From Portunus trituberculatus (Eukaryota; Arthropoda; Malacostraca; Decapoda; Portunidae), in NCBI RefSeq assembly GCF_017591435.1, contig NC_059256.1:4603219-4667218 (forward strand): DNA of 64,000 nucleotides, written 5' to 3'. This document shows positions 46,011-58,949 of this stretch, one piece after another. Within the stretch, counting starts at the first letter, position 1. Each line of letters begins with the position of its first letter. Made by a program: the position numbers and the translations under genes. The notes beneath the pieces were generated by a model. The model was given only the letters and a program-made list of their open reading frames with translations. It was not told the origin of the DNA and searched no databases.

Positions 46011-47110
46011 CAATGACACTCAAGTATATCTCTCGTAAGGCTTATGGACCTGATGGGGTCCTTCTTATTGTTATTGTTATTGTGCCTTGCCTGGCCAAAC
46101 TCTTTCAGCTATGCCTACTGACTTCTACCTTTCCTTCGTGCTTGAAGTTTGCCTACATTAAGTCAGTTCCTAAAAAGAGTGATCTTTCTAATCCCGTATA
46201 CTACCACCCGTCTAAAGTCTGTGAATCTATCATTAATAGGAAGATTCTTAAGCATCTGTCACTTCACAATCTTCTTTTTAATCGCCAGTATGGTTTCCCC
46301 TTAAGTTGCTCTACTGGTGATCTGCTGGCTTACCTTACTGAGTCTTAGTCATTCTCTCTTATAGATTTTGGTGAAACTTTTGCTAACGCGTTATACATAT
46401 CAAAAGCTTTTGATAGAGTCTGGCACAAAGCTTTGATTTCAAAACTTTCTTCCTACGGTTTCTATTCTTCTCTCTGGAACTTATCTAAAATTTCCTTTCC
46501 GACCGTTCTATTCGTGCTGTGGCAGATGGCCACTGTACTTCTCCTATATTTATTAACCTTGGTGTTCCTCAACGTTCTGTACTGACCCCACTCTCCTTTT
46601 ATTATTCATTAATGGTCTTTGCCCAGAACGTCTTGCCTCTCCACTCCTATATTGATAATACCACCCTACATCTTTCCACGTCCTTTCAGAGACAGCCAAC
46701 CCTTCAGCAAGTTTATAGATCACGCAGGGACGCAACAGAACGCATGACTTCTGATCTTTTCAATATTTCTGATTGGGGCTGAAAAAATTTAGTAGTATTT
46801 AATTCCTGAAGAACTTAATTCCTCCATCTTTAATTTAAAGTCAACACAACCTTCCATACAACTATCCCCTCTTCTTCAATAACAGTCAACTGTGTCCGTC
46901 TTATACACTGAATATCGGTCTGTTCTTTGTTCATAATCTAAACTGGAAACTTCACATTTCATCTCTTGCTAAAATAGCTTCTATGAAGTTAGGCGTTCTG
47001 AGTCGTCTCCGCCCGTTTTTCTCGCCCCTCCAACTGCTAACTCTATACAAGGGCTTTATCGGTCTTGTGTTGAGTACTCTGCGCATGATTTTGGGGTTGC
47101 CTGACTGCAA
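46011..47110 (+). mobile_element. Decayed Jockey-like LINE, second partial copy in tandem
   Basis: Begins again at SRKAYGPDGV (46026), although copy 1 had already passed this point at 45260, and continues: FQLCLLTSTFPSCLKFAYI, NRQYGFPLSCSTGDLLAYL, VPQRSVLTPLSF, SDLFNISDWG (46760) and decayed C-terminal segments to about 47110. Two head-to-tail copies of the same family. Confidence 0.7.
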
Positions 47111-47218
47111 AAAGAATCTAACAGAAAGGAACAAAAGGATATGCCGTGGGTAAGGAACTATAGAATTATAGTTAGTTGGGTGAATGACTGTTGACTCTTA
47201 AGATTTGGTCATATGCTA

Positions 47219-48665
47219 CTGTCACACATTCACATATATGAGCCACGTATTTTTTGCCCATACGTGGAGATACGTAGCCATGATTTATCCCAAACACAAA
47301 AAAAAGTCACTGGGCGATCTATCTGGTGTTTGCGCCGTCACAAGCAAGTAGGGTGCTCGTACCTACGCGTATGTACGTGCGAAGTAGCCGATGCACGCAG
47401 CGCACATGAGGTGCTTACGTAGAAATAGGTCACGATCCCACCAGCACCACGTGGCGGTACCCGTACGGCACTGGTATGTGCCACGCATCCGTTGGTATAT
47501 GCCGTGCATTACTTGTATAGCATACCGAACAACGATGTGAATACCTGCTATGTATACCTTCCAGGGAATCAGTTACTGCAGCACTTTCGGAGTGTCAACA
47601 TCGTTCCCCTGCGCACTATTGAACGCCTTCGCTCCCATCAGGGGGGTCTTAACGCCGAAGAACATGTACAACGATTTACGTTCCTTTATCATTGTATTCT
47701 GTACATTGTATTTGTTAATTCTCTCAGTATAAATTACAATTTTTATTTACAACTCTACAGATATGTTACGTTTATCATTTTATATGCATGTCGTAAATAA
47801 TGTATATATATTGCATTTGCTTTTTGCTATTTCAATTTAAAGTCCCATAAAGGCTATCAAACAAAAGTCAGTGTTCAGGTATCTCTAGTATTGTTATTTC
47901 CATATTTCTCCTTTCATATTTTACTTTCCTTTTTCATTTAATTCATTTTAGTTGCATACTTGTGTTTATTACTTCTCTCAGTACAAATTGTAATCATTAT
48001 TTATATACTTTCTTATTGTTTTATATTAATCATAATATTTTATATTATTTACATTGTATTTGCATACTGTTGTTATCAGCAAAAATTACATAAAGGATAT
48101 GAAATCCAAGTTGCATAAATGCAATTTTAATTTTTATTTGCAGAACATTGTTTACTGCTGGGAGTGATGGAGTGGTGTGTGGAGGTCTGTTAGACATGCA
48201 GGCAGTACATGATCTCTCGACGTATGGTCCACGCACAGCTTTCATATGGCTGGTACTACGTGGGTGTAGTGTGGCGGGAACGTTTGAATAGCGTGGTTTG
48301 GCGCGAAACTTCAGGTATTGTGTGCCTTGTAAGGCAGTGCGAGATTCTCGCAAGGCTCTAGCGTGGCAGGTCGCGTAAGGGGCTGGTACGCTTCCGGTAC
48401 CATCCACTTACGGACCACGAGGTCCTGCTATTCACACGTATATTGATAGTTTCACGTGGACACCGCTGTATATTACTAACAAGTTCCAAAGATACCGCGT
48501 CACCTGCGTACCGGTGAGCGGTACGTGCTCCCGCACGCAACTCCCTGGTACACCCAGTAAGTTTCTCGCATCACTAGCGTGTTACGTGGTTGCGAAGTGT
48601 TTGCCTTATAGGCAAAATTCTATATACGGGAGGATACATGGCTCACATACATAAATGTGTGACAG
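47219..48665. mobile_element. TIR DNA transposon, 1447 bp, TA-flanked, non-autonomous
   Basis: Left end CTGTCACACATTCACATATA.. and right end (reverse complement) CTGTCACACATTTATGTATG.. form an inverted repeat of about 35 bp with mostly transition differences; GAGCCA-GTAT also matches. TA lies on each side (47217-47218, 48666-48667), as for Tc1/mariner-type insertions. Both subterminal regions are rich in ACGT/CGTAC palindromes, while the middle is AT-rich. No transposase frame was recognised. Confidence 0.6.
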
Positions 48666-48667
48666 TA

Positions 48668-49980
48668 ACAATAGTCTATGGATACTTGATGTGCGTCAGG
48701 GGGGTGCTTTCTCAACAGCCCGTCAAATAGGCAGGCAAAATTCTCGATCTTCCATACACTTTCATATTTTGGATCATATATCACTTCATACTTTATTTAG
48801 TACATTTCATTTCATATCGTTACACTCAGGAATGATTGTTGAATCTAGACATCATATTGTTACACACACGGTTCGCTTGACGAGTCACAGCCCTGGGCAA
48901 GGCAAGGAATCTGACCAGGGAAGCTTGAAATCCCCAGTGTACCTGATACCAGCGACCGGCAACAAAAGCTCAGACTCACTTTGTGGGTTCGGCAAGCTTT
49001 TTTTTTTTTTTCATACTGGAGGGACAACTGGCCAAGGGCAACAAAATATAAGAAAAAAAAAGGCTCACAGATATGTCAGTTCACTTAAAAGACACGAAAG
49101 TTAACCAAAAATTCAGGGACAAATGTCTTGACACCATTCTCTTAAAAGAAGTCAATTCCTAGGAAGATGGAAATACAGAAGCAGGCAGGGAGTTCTAGAG
49201 GCTGCCCGTAACTCGACACCAATACAAAACACATGAGACAGAAATACAATGCAACAGGAAAACAATGTTTATTACAAAAGTAAGAAAACAAAATAATTGG
49301 CCCACAAACACCAGATCCATTCACCCTAAACTCGGGTACTTATCCTAACCTAACAAAAACATTCTTCCCTCACACAAGGCACTCGTGTAGGGTGGCCAAC
49401 TGTTTTACCACAGGCATGAAATAAAAAATAAATAAATAAATAAAAAAAAACACCAAACGAACCCACTGTACGGATAAGGGTCACTTCAACACAGAGCGGC
49501 ACAGGTATACCCAGGAGAGGCTCCCTGAACACCACAGCGAGCTCACAGAGGCTTTGAGTAAGGCTGGCACGTGTCTATGGAGGACAGAGGGCCACACAGC
49601 CCCTCGCAGCTGTTGTGGTAAGGCACTAGCCCCTCAGCTCCTGTTGACAACAACGACGAGGCTATCTATCTATCATATATACTGTGTGGTAACACATACA
49701 AAGCCTAGATAAATCAATAATCACAGAAATTTATACATAGCAACATTTCACTAAAATGTCGACAACAATGACGAGGTTATCTAAAGATACCTCCACCACC
49801 CAAAACACGGGTGCATCACCTAGAGGGAATTGAATTATCTTTCATGCGCAACAATATTAAATACTTTGCAATAACAGAAATATGATAAATTGAAGTGAAA
49901 AAATATTGCATGTATTGTTTATAGCCCTTTTGTTTATCGAAACAATCCCCAGTAACTTACCAATAATTACTAAAATATTC
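48668..49980. other. Dispersed-repeat-like and unassigned sequence
   Basis: About 1.3 kb without a supported gene. The block at about 49000-49215 (poly-T, GGGACAACTGGCCAAGGGCA, A-rich run, then GATGGAAATACAGAAGCAGG) has the look of an interspersed repeat, but a single copy is present here. (TAAA)n lies at 49424-49450. Confidence 0.4.
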
Positions 49981-49981
49981 A

Positions 49982-50917
49982 GGGTGTCCATAAAATCTCT
50001 TTACCATTTCAAAAAATTATTACAAATGCAATTGATAAGATATTTTATTCAGATTTCTTCTGTTGTATTCAGTGTTTATTAAAGTTTTTAATCACATTGT
50101 ATTTAGGTGTTTCAGGAATCCTGTTTGTGAAAGAGGTACTGTTGAATGAACCTTTAAAAAATGGCTACTCCTCAAGAGAAGGCGCAATTTGTCTCATGGT
50201 TTATTGAAACATAATCGGATAGGTAGACTCAGCGAATCTCCAGATTCTCACATTGTGTTTGTTCAGTTTCCCTGAAACATGAAAGGTTGCCTCATCACTA
50301 AAGCAAACTCGTCTGAGGAATGTTTCATCCTTAGAAATTCGTTCCAGCATGTTAACTACAAACTCTTCGTCTTGGTGTATCATTTAGCTCGAGTGCCTGT
50401 AAGAGTTGCACTTTGTAAGCGTTCTTGTGTAGGACCTTGTGCACTGTTGAACGCGGTAGCTCTAACTGTGTGGCAGCAGTACGAATGGACTTTGTAGGAG
50501 AACGAGAAAAGGATTGTCTCACACGATCGATGTTTTCATTAGATGTTTTTGGTCGCCCACTCCTTTCTTTATCTAACACTGTCCCTGTCTCCATAAATTT
50601 CTTCTGCCATGAACGAATTGACGGACGTGATGGTGGATCTCTTCCATACTTAGTTCTGTAGTTTCGCTGAGTCTGCCTATCCGATTTTGTTTCAATAAAC
50701 CATGAGACACATTGCACCTTCTCTTAAGGAGTAGCCATTTTTTAGGGGTTCATTCCATAGCACCTCTTTCACAAACAGGATCCCTGAAACACAGAAATGC
50801 AATGTGATTAAAAACTTTAATAAACACTGAATGCAATAGAACGAATCTGAATAAAAAATCTTATCAATTGCATTTGTAATAATTTTTTGAAATGGTAAAG
50901 AGACTTTATGGACACCC
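49982..50917. mobile_element. Palindromic mariner-like transposon, 936 bp
   Basis: GGGTGTCCATAAAATCTCTT at the left matches the inverted GGGTGTCCATAAAGTCTCTT at the right, and the similarity (about 90% by eye) continues for about 250 bp into the element (49982-50236 versus about 50665-50917). The arms include the transposase start codon and first 25 or so codons. The middle holds the rest of a truncated transposase on the minus strand. Superfamily IS630-Tc1-mariner is inferred from the transposase. Confidence 0.8.
50201..50740 (-). pseudogene. Truncated mariner-like transposase
   Basis: The minus strand begins MATP* (a TAA after four codons), then CVSWFIETKSDRQTQRNYRT and RPSIRSWQKKFMETGTVLDK, a helix-turn-helix DNA-binding region with RSGRPKTS, and after a frameshift near 50380 RVCFSDEATFHVSG, which holds the first catalytic Asp block. 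The frame then runs into the inverted 5' end, so the second and third catalytic residues are missing. Non-functional. Confidence 0.75.
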
Positions 50918-51262
50918 GGTACTATCCCATATTATAAAACAAGGTCTTCTCAATGCAACGATATCTACAGATCTCTGATAAAATTTTATATAAGTGGTAA
51001 ATGGAATAGTTAGGAATCATCACCATAACATCGTGCTCTATAGAAACACTTGTCACTCAGTCAGTCACACAATGTCACTTGTGCATAACGGCCTCTCCTA
51101 CAGTCCTTTGCAGATGATTTCCCGTAAATATGCCAAAATTGTGTGTATTCTCTCACTTCAGTAAAGTTCAGTTATCACTGGATAAAGGGGCTAGTACTAC
51201 GGGTATAACGAGAATAAAAATATATTTCTTGACCGTTGGTAGTTTAAAAAAAATACAGTGAT

Positions 51263-51268
<6 letters not shown>
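50918..51268. other. AT-rich sequence, no feature seen
   Basis: No ORF, RNA gene or repeat recognised between the mariner-like element and the (GA)n tract. Confidence 0.6.

Positions 51269-51330
<62 letters not shown>
51269..51330. repeat. (GA)n microsatellite
   Basis: About 31 GA units. Confidence 0.95.
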
Positions 51331-51335
<5 letters not shown>

Positions 51336-51420
51336 CACTTGTAGCTTAACCTAGATCAATGTTCTTTAATTATTACGTTTCCTTTGTTTATGTCTACAAA
51401 TAACCTTTTATAATGTTCAG

Positions 51421-51423
<3 letters not shown>

Positions 51424-51505
<82 letters not shown>
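51424..51505. repeat. (AT)n microsatellite next to Penelope-like end
   Basis: About 40 AT units directly abutting the Penelope-like terminal sequence that starts at 51506. Confidence 0.95.
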
Positions 51506-51506
<1 letters not shown>

Positions 51507-51560
51507 TAAGTGCAGAAATGACATGGAAGTCTTCATTTCTCGTGCTTTATTTTCCATTTT

Positions 51561-51594
51561 CCAACGTTTCGCCTCAAACAAAAGGCATCCTCAG
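51561..51594 (-). ncRNA. Hammerhead-ribozyme-like core 1
   Basis: The minus strand reads CTGAGGA, then a stem-loop (GCCT..AGGC), then GAAAC, the order of the hammerhead core (CUGANGA - stem II - GAAA). One extra base lies between CUGANGA and the stem. Stems I and III and the cleavage site were not verified. Penelope-like elements are known to carry minimal hammerhead motifs. Confidence 0.5.
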
Positions 51595-51899
51595 GGCGAT
51601 GAGTCATTGCATGGCAGCTTAATGTTGGGTTGAGTCCTTCTGAAGCCTAGCAGGTATTATTATGAGGAGGCTGTACACCTCCAGAACTGTTGGGTGCTCC
51701 CTGGGTCAGGCAGTTGTATAAAACCAAGGTTGATAGCAGTTGATTTCCCTGCACTTTTAGTATCTACAATTTCTGCTATCAGCCGGTTTGTACAACTGCC
51801 TGACAGAGACAACAGTTATGGAGGTGTGCAGCCTCCTCATAATAATACCTGCTCGGAAGGACTCAACCAACATCAGTTGCCATGCAATGGCTCATCGCC

Positions 51900-51932
51900 C
51901 TGAGGATGCCTTTGTTTGAGGCGAAACGTTGG
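51900..51932 (+). ncRNA. Hammerhead-ribozyme-like core 2
   Basis: Plus-strand partner of core 1 in the inverted arm: CTGAGGA, stem GCCT/AGGC with a shorter loop, GAAAC. Same caveats. Confidence 0.5.
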
Positions 51933-52019
51933 AAAATGGAAAATAAAGCAGGAGATATGAAGACTTCCATGTCATTTCTTTGCACTTTTAGTATCTACAA
52001 TTTCTGCTATCAACCTTGG

Positions 52020-52345
<326 letters not shown>

Positions 52346-52700
52346 ACGCAGTGGTCCTAGTACTAGTTCTTCCAACAGGTAAGTGGGAAGGGAGACTGGC
52401 TTACCAATATTTATAAGCTCCTACTCACTAACTGGTAAATTCTGATTGGTTAACTAAGAGTTTCCTATCCAATACAATATATAATAACACAATATTCTAA
52501 TATGTCATAGCTAATGCAAAAAAAAAATAACTAAGGCAAGAAAAGCTTTCTTTTTGTGTTCGTACTATTTTTTTCCTGTGTGTGATGAATTATACGGTAA
52601 ACGACAGTTTTTGTGTTTTATTGTATTTATATCTTTTGATGTCGCTAGGGGAATGGCAGAGGAGTACGAGAGAAATGAGGCTAGTAGTATTTAATATTAG
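52346..52700. other. Unassigned sequence
   Basis: About 350 bp with no recognised feature before the trinucleotide array. Confidence 0.5.
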
Positions 52701-52761
52701 GTAACTGCTTCCGCTGCTGCTCCTGCTGCTGCTAGTTCTACTATAACTACTACTACTACTG

Positions 52762-52818
<57 letters not shown>

Positions 52819-52982
52819 GTACTACTGCTACTGCTACTGCTGCTACTGCTACTGCGCATTACTGCACTACTGCTACTACTACTACCACTGCTATTACTAT
52901 TGCTACTGCTGCTACTGCTGCTGCTGCTGCTGTTGCTATTACTGCTACTGCTACTACTGCCACTGCCACTGCTGCCACCTGC

Positions 52983-53027
<45 letters not shown>

Positions 53028-53202
53028 ACACCACCACCACCATTGCTACTGCTGCTAATGCTACTATTACTGCTGCTACTGCTGCTGCTACTGCTACTAC
53101 TGCTACTGCTACTGGTTTTACTGTTGCTACCACTGCTACTACTACCACTACTACTGCTGGGTTTGCTATTTGCTACTGCTACTACACTGCTACTACTGCA
53201 CC

Positions 53203-53239
<37 letters not shown>

Positions 53240-53353
53240 TATCAATAATAATAATAATACTGATAATACTAATAGCATTACTGCTACTACTACTACTACC
53301 AAATCTGCTACTACTACTTTAATTACTATGATTACCACTACTACTACTACTAT

Positions 53354-53393
<40 letters not shown>

Positions 53394-53625
53394 GCTATTA
53401 CTGCACCTACTGCCACTACTGCTACTACTGTGACTGCTAGTAGGTTTACTACTACTACTACTACAACTACTACTACTACTACTACAACTACTACAACTAC
53501 TACTACTACTACTACTACTACTACTGCTACGAGTACTACTACTACTACTACTTATGCAACTAATAGTAATGCTGCTACTACTGTTACTACTACTACTACT
53601 TATATTACAATTACTACTGCCACTC
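52701..53625. repeat. (ACT/GCT)n trinucleotide array with (AAT)n island
   Basis: Over 900 bp of imperfect CTA/CTG trinucleotides, with (CTG)n near 52983-53027 and (AAT)n at 53204-53240. Frames through it give poly-Ser, poly-Thr or poly-Val and are not genes. Confidence 0.95.
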
Positions 53626-53748
53626 AGGTAGGCGGTGGCGTAGTGGATATGGTGGTGAGCGTGGGATAGGGCAGACGTCTATGTGTAAGTTGGAATCCCA
53701 CCACGCGCCGTTATGAAACTTCGTTATTTGTCGAGTTGTTTTAAGTTA
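53626..53748 (+). mobile_element. SINE family 2, head fragment
   Basis: GGCGGTGGCGTAGTGGATA head with B-box variant GTTGGAATCC and the TTATTTGTCGAGT segment, truncated where the next copy begins. Confidence 0.75.
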
Positions 53749-53749
53749 G

Positions 53750-54079
53750 GGAGGCGGTGGCGTAGTGGATAAGGTGGTGAGCGTGGAATCGGGCAGACGT
53801 CCACGCGTAGGTTCAAATCCCACCACGTACAGCCTTAAAACACTTTGCCATTTGTCGAGTGGTTTAAAGTTACCTACATGTCACCATGATACCCAGGTTC
53901 TAGGTGGTTACACTCAAGATGAGCTTGGGTGGTGATATGGGCCCTAATATGGGTACCACTATAAATAAAATTGCCTGCGCCACTAATGGGCGGAAGCTGA
54001 ACAGCGCTTCCCAAACACTCTTCAAGTGTGCCTACAGGCGCTATAGGCCTTATCGTAAAAAAAAAAAAAAAAAAAAAAA
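53750..54079 (+). mobile_element. SINE family 2, full copy with poly-A
   Basis: Head with B box GGTTCAAATCC (53810-53820), full body (GTTACACTCAAGATGAGCTT, GCGCTATAGGCC) and 22 A at 54058-54079. Very similar to 43592-43926. Confidence 0.88.
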
Positions 54080-54290
54080 TGTCACCATGAATCCCAGGTT
54101 CTACGTAGGTGGAGGTGTAATTGCCTTACACGAAATATGAACTTGGGTGGTGATATGGATCCTAATATGGGTACTATTATAAAATAAAATTGCCTGCACC
54201 GCTAATGGGTGGAAGCTAAACAGCGCTTCCCATACTCTTCAAGTATACGTAAAGGCGCTATATATAGGCCATAGCATAAAAAAATGATGT
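54080..54290 (+). mobile_element. SINE family 2, headless copy
   Basis: Starts mid-body (GTCACCATGAATCCCAGGTT), continues through CACCGCTAATGGGTGGAAGC to an A-rich end; 5'-truncated. Third consecutive copy in this cluster. Confidence 0.75.
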
Positions 54291-56188
<1,898 letters not shown>

Positions 56189-56688
56189 NNNNNNNNNNNN
56201 NNNNNNNNNNNNNNNNNNNNNNNNNNNNNNNNNNNNNNNNNNNNNNNNNNNNNNNNNNNNNNNNNNNNNNNNNNNNNNNNNNNNNNNNNNNNNNNNNNNN
56301 NNNNNNNNNNNNNNNNNNNNNNNNNNNNNNNNNNNNNNNNNNNNNNNNNNNNNNNNNNNNNNNNNNNNNNNNNNNNNNNNNNNNNNNNNNNNNNNNNNNN
56401 NNNNNNNNNNNNNNNNNNNNNNNNNNNNNNNNNNNNNNNNNNNNNNNNNNNNNNNNNNNNNNNNNNNNNNNNNNNNNNNNNNNNNNNNNNNNNNNNNNNN
56501 NNNNNNNNNNNNNNNNNNNNNNNNNNNNNNNNNNNNNNNNNNNNNNNNNNNNNNNNNNNNNNNNNNNNNNNNNNNNNNNNNNNNNNNNNNNNNNNNNNNN
56601 NNNNNNNNNNNNNNNNNNNNNNNNNNNNNNNNNNNNNNNNNNNNNNNNNNNNNNNNNNNNNNNNNNNNNNNNNNNNNNNNNNNNNNNN
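56189..56688. other. Assembly gap (500 N)
   Basis: Exactly 500 N, cutting the Penelope-like element. Confidence 0.98.
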
Positions 56689-57127
56689 GATGGAGGTTTT
56701 CGTGCTGCGAGGTGACGTGCCGCTGCTGTGAGATTAGCGGACCACCCCACCCCACTCTACAGCCACAGCACAGAGGAGAGGTTGGTGGTGTGTATGTAAA
56801 TGAATAGTGTCGGTGTTGTGTGTGCGTTGACTTGCTGTGGTGATAGGAAGTTGTTAGTCAGTAAATTGAGGGTGGTTAGGAATGTTGACTGATAAAGGAT
56901 AACAGGATATGTGTAGGATGTGCACTGTGTCTATTGGAAGGTTAACTATACGGTGTCTGTCTGCGTGACTATGTAGGATGTATTAGGAACTAACGGTACG
57001 TATGAGTGTTAAATTTACTTGGTTTAGTTGTCAATTAGGGGCGATGGTTCAGAATAGATTTTGGGTAATGACCGTGGTAATGAAGTGTTTTTGTGGTCAT
57101 TGTAGTTGTGTAGGAAGAATTACGTTT
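56689..57127. other. Unassigned sequence after gap
   Basis: About 440 bp of mixed sequence, no feature recognised. Confidence 0.5.
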
Positions 57128-57770
57128 AACCTCTTTCAGTACTGTGACGCATTTTCACCTTGAGGTGTGTGTACGATTAGATAATTCTATTGTTACAAAG
57201 CATGTATGGATGTCACAAGGTTAATGGCCTGTCTTCACTATTTTAATTCCTCGCGCTTGTATGAAATCACCAAATAGTGACAGAAGGAATATATGAAAAC
57301 GCATCTTGGTGCTGAAGGGATTAAACGTGTCGCGTAACTATAGAACTGTTATATTTGAGGCTATAATGTTTCAGGTTAGTCATTGTGGTTCCCTCGTTAT
57401 AGAATAGGTACCAGAATCGGCGAAAAGAATGAGTGGACAGGATTTCTTCACGTAACGAGGCTGGTGTTTCAAGGTACGTGCATTAGAGGCACGTGTTAGT
57501 ATAACGGTAAGTGGGGATATAACCATGAAATTAGTTCTTGAAAGTGGTAGGCAGGCCTAAATCGTTAAGAGGTTCACGAGTGACGGTGGGGGTTTTTGTG
57601 AGTTTGTGAAGCTGTATAAAATCATCAAATAGTAACCAGAATGAGTACGGGAATGTGTAATGGTACTGAAAGGGTTAATCCCCACGTAAGTTTCTGAATC
57701 TGTATAAAATTGCCAAGTAGTAACCATATAGCATGAATATCGTAATGTCACGGTACTGAAAGGGTTAGCT
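57128..57770. repeat. Diverged 120-bp TTAA-type repeats, scattered units
   Basis: Units near 57128-57330 (TTTCAGTACTGTGACGCATT, AGATAATTCTATTG, GGTTAATGGCCTGTCTTCACT) and 57650-57770 (GGTACTGAAAGGGTTAAT, later GGTACTGAAAGGGTTAGC) match the family at 14613, 61080 and 63810 in diverged form. (GA)n follows at 57811-57835. Confidence 0.6.
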
Positions 57771-57839
57771 ATCCATTCACTCGTTTCAGGCAGCACTAGT
57801 TAGCCTCCTAGAGAGAGAGAGAGAGAGAGAGAGAAATTA

Positions 57840-58120
57840 TCTATCATCATTTACTAAGAAGGAAGCTTCAAAATGTTACAACAAAATAATAATAAAAAAA
57901 AATCCTGTATTATTATAAGTACTACATGTATTATTATAAGTACTACACGGAAGGTAAGAATGATTGATAAATATATGCAGTTGTGTGTGTTTAACGGTTG
58001 GTTTGGAAGGAGTTAATATTGAGTGTGGCTAGTTTATATCCAGATGGTGGACCAGTGGTTAGATTCACCGGCAGCGTTTCATATGTTCGTTTGCCCTCAA
58101 ATTGTTTTTCCCTTATCGGC
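57840..58120. other. AT-rich sequence with a 24-bp tandem duplication
   Basis: TATTATTATAAGTACTACA occurs twice near 57908-57950. Otherwise nothing recognised. Confidence 0.6.
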
Positions 58121-58121
58121 A

Positions 58122-58300
58122 GGTTGGGGATGGGGGAGAACGAGAACGAAGCAAGGTCATTAGCTCAATGGCAGCTAGATCAGTATAACTCCAGACATCA
58201 CGCCACCACCGACCCCTCGAGTGTACGAGTGATTGGGAGGAATGAAAGTGAGCGTGAATGGAGGCAAGAGGAGGCAGAGTGGAAACTGAATGCAGTGTGA
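58122..58300 (+). CDS. Candidate terminal exon of an unidentified gene
   Basis: After TTTTTCCCTTATCGGCAG the frame reads LGMGENENEARSLAQWQLDQ and, after a few more residues, ends SEREWRQEEAEWKLNAV and TGA at 58298-58300. It is charged and low in hydrophobics. The family is not recognised. It could be a chance frame. Confidence 0.25.
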
Positions 58301-58334
58301 TAAGAGACAGAAGGGATGAATAAGTGGAGTGTGT

Positions 58335-58610
58335 GACCGAGTTAGGGCACTATGAAGACGTGTAAGGAATGGTGGTGGTGGTGGAGAAACTAAGTTGAGA
58401 CGAGTGAAAGGGTTTCAGCCAGTTTTAGGACGGACAGAGGAGGGAAATGGTGTTAGTGAGTTAGGGCTTATTATGGATGAAATGAAGACGTGAAGGGAAA
58501 GTGTGGTGTTGAAAATGTGTAGAGACGAGTGAAAGGCAGTGAAGGTGTGTTTAGGGCAATGTTGCGTTAGATGTAGGGATAATTAGTAAACAAGGTATTG
58601 CTGTTTTGTT
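58335..58610. repeat. Imperfect tandem duplication, about 122-bp period
   Basis: GAGTTAGGGC..TATGAAGACGTG and GAGACGAGTGAAAGG blocks each occur twice, about 122 bp apart. Confidence 0.5.
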
Positions 58611-58627
58611 AATTTTGTCCATTACAG

Positions 58628-58666
58628 GAGTTGACTATCCGAAGGCCTGACTCGCAGCGGCAATGA
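58628..58666 (+). CDS. Candidate short terminal exon (upstream member of duplicated pair)
   Basis: TTTTGTCCATTACAG acceptor followed by GAGTTGACTATCCGAAGGCC, encoding ELTIRRPDSQRQ and a stop. It is paralogous to the exon at 58950, which has the same acceptor sequence and begins ELVIQKPPHSR. No transcript evidence. Confidence 0.25.
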   Translation, partial: ELTIRRPDSQRQ

Positions 58667-58724
58667 GCCTCGTGTACCTTGCATTACCTACGCCACCGCC
58701 GCAAGATGAGGGAAGAAGAGCTGT

Positions 58725-58878
58725 TTGGTAACCATATTTAGGGCCCATATCACCCCCGAAGCTCATCATGGGTGTAACCACCTAGAACCTGGGTATCATG
58801 GTGACACGTAGGTAACTTTAAACCACTCGACAAATGGCATTGTTTTAAGGCTCTCCACCTTATTCACTACGCCACCGC
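58725..58878 (-). mobile_element. SINE family 2, reverse-oriented fragment
   Basis: Reverse complement of the family head and centre: CACTACGCCACCGCC at the right is the inverted head, and CATCATGGGTGTAACCACCT is the inverted body. The 3' end and A tail are missing. It lies between the two duplicated candidate exons. Confidence 0.8.
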
Positions 58879-58949
58879 CTAGTGTGGCATGGTAACAGTG
58901 TGGCCTGGTACATGTGAAGGTAATCGGTTAATTTTTTTGTCCATTACAG

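Larger units (their letters stand above)
51506..52019. mobile_element. Two Penelope-like element 3' ends, tail to tail
   Basis: Arms 51510-51690 (minus) and about 51815-51990 (plus) are near-identical inverted copies containing GAGGCGAAACGTTGG, AAAATGGAAAATAAAGCA and GAAGACTTCCATGTCATTTC. AACGTTTCG is typical of Penelope-like retroelement terminal regions. Each outer end runs into (AT)n. The spacer and right flank share AGTATCTACAATTTCTGCTA. No coding region remains. Confidence 0.7.

Noticed and set aside
47492..47800. 102-residue frame as a transposase of the TIR element
   Set aside because: No catalytic or DNA-binding motif; low-complexity AT-derived residues.
52590..53669. Poly-Ser, poly-Thr and poly-Val frames
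   Set aside because: All come from the (ACT/GCT)n array and appear on both strands.
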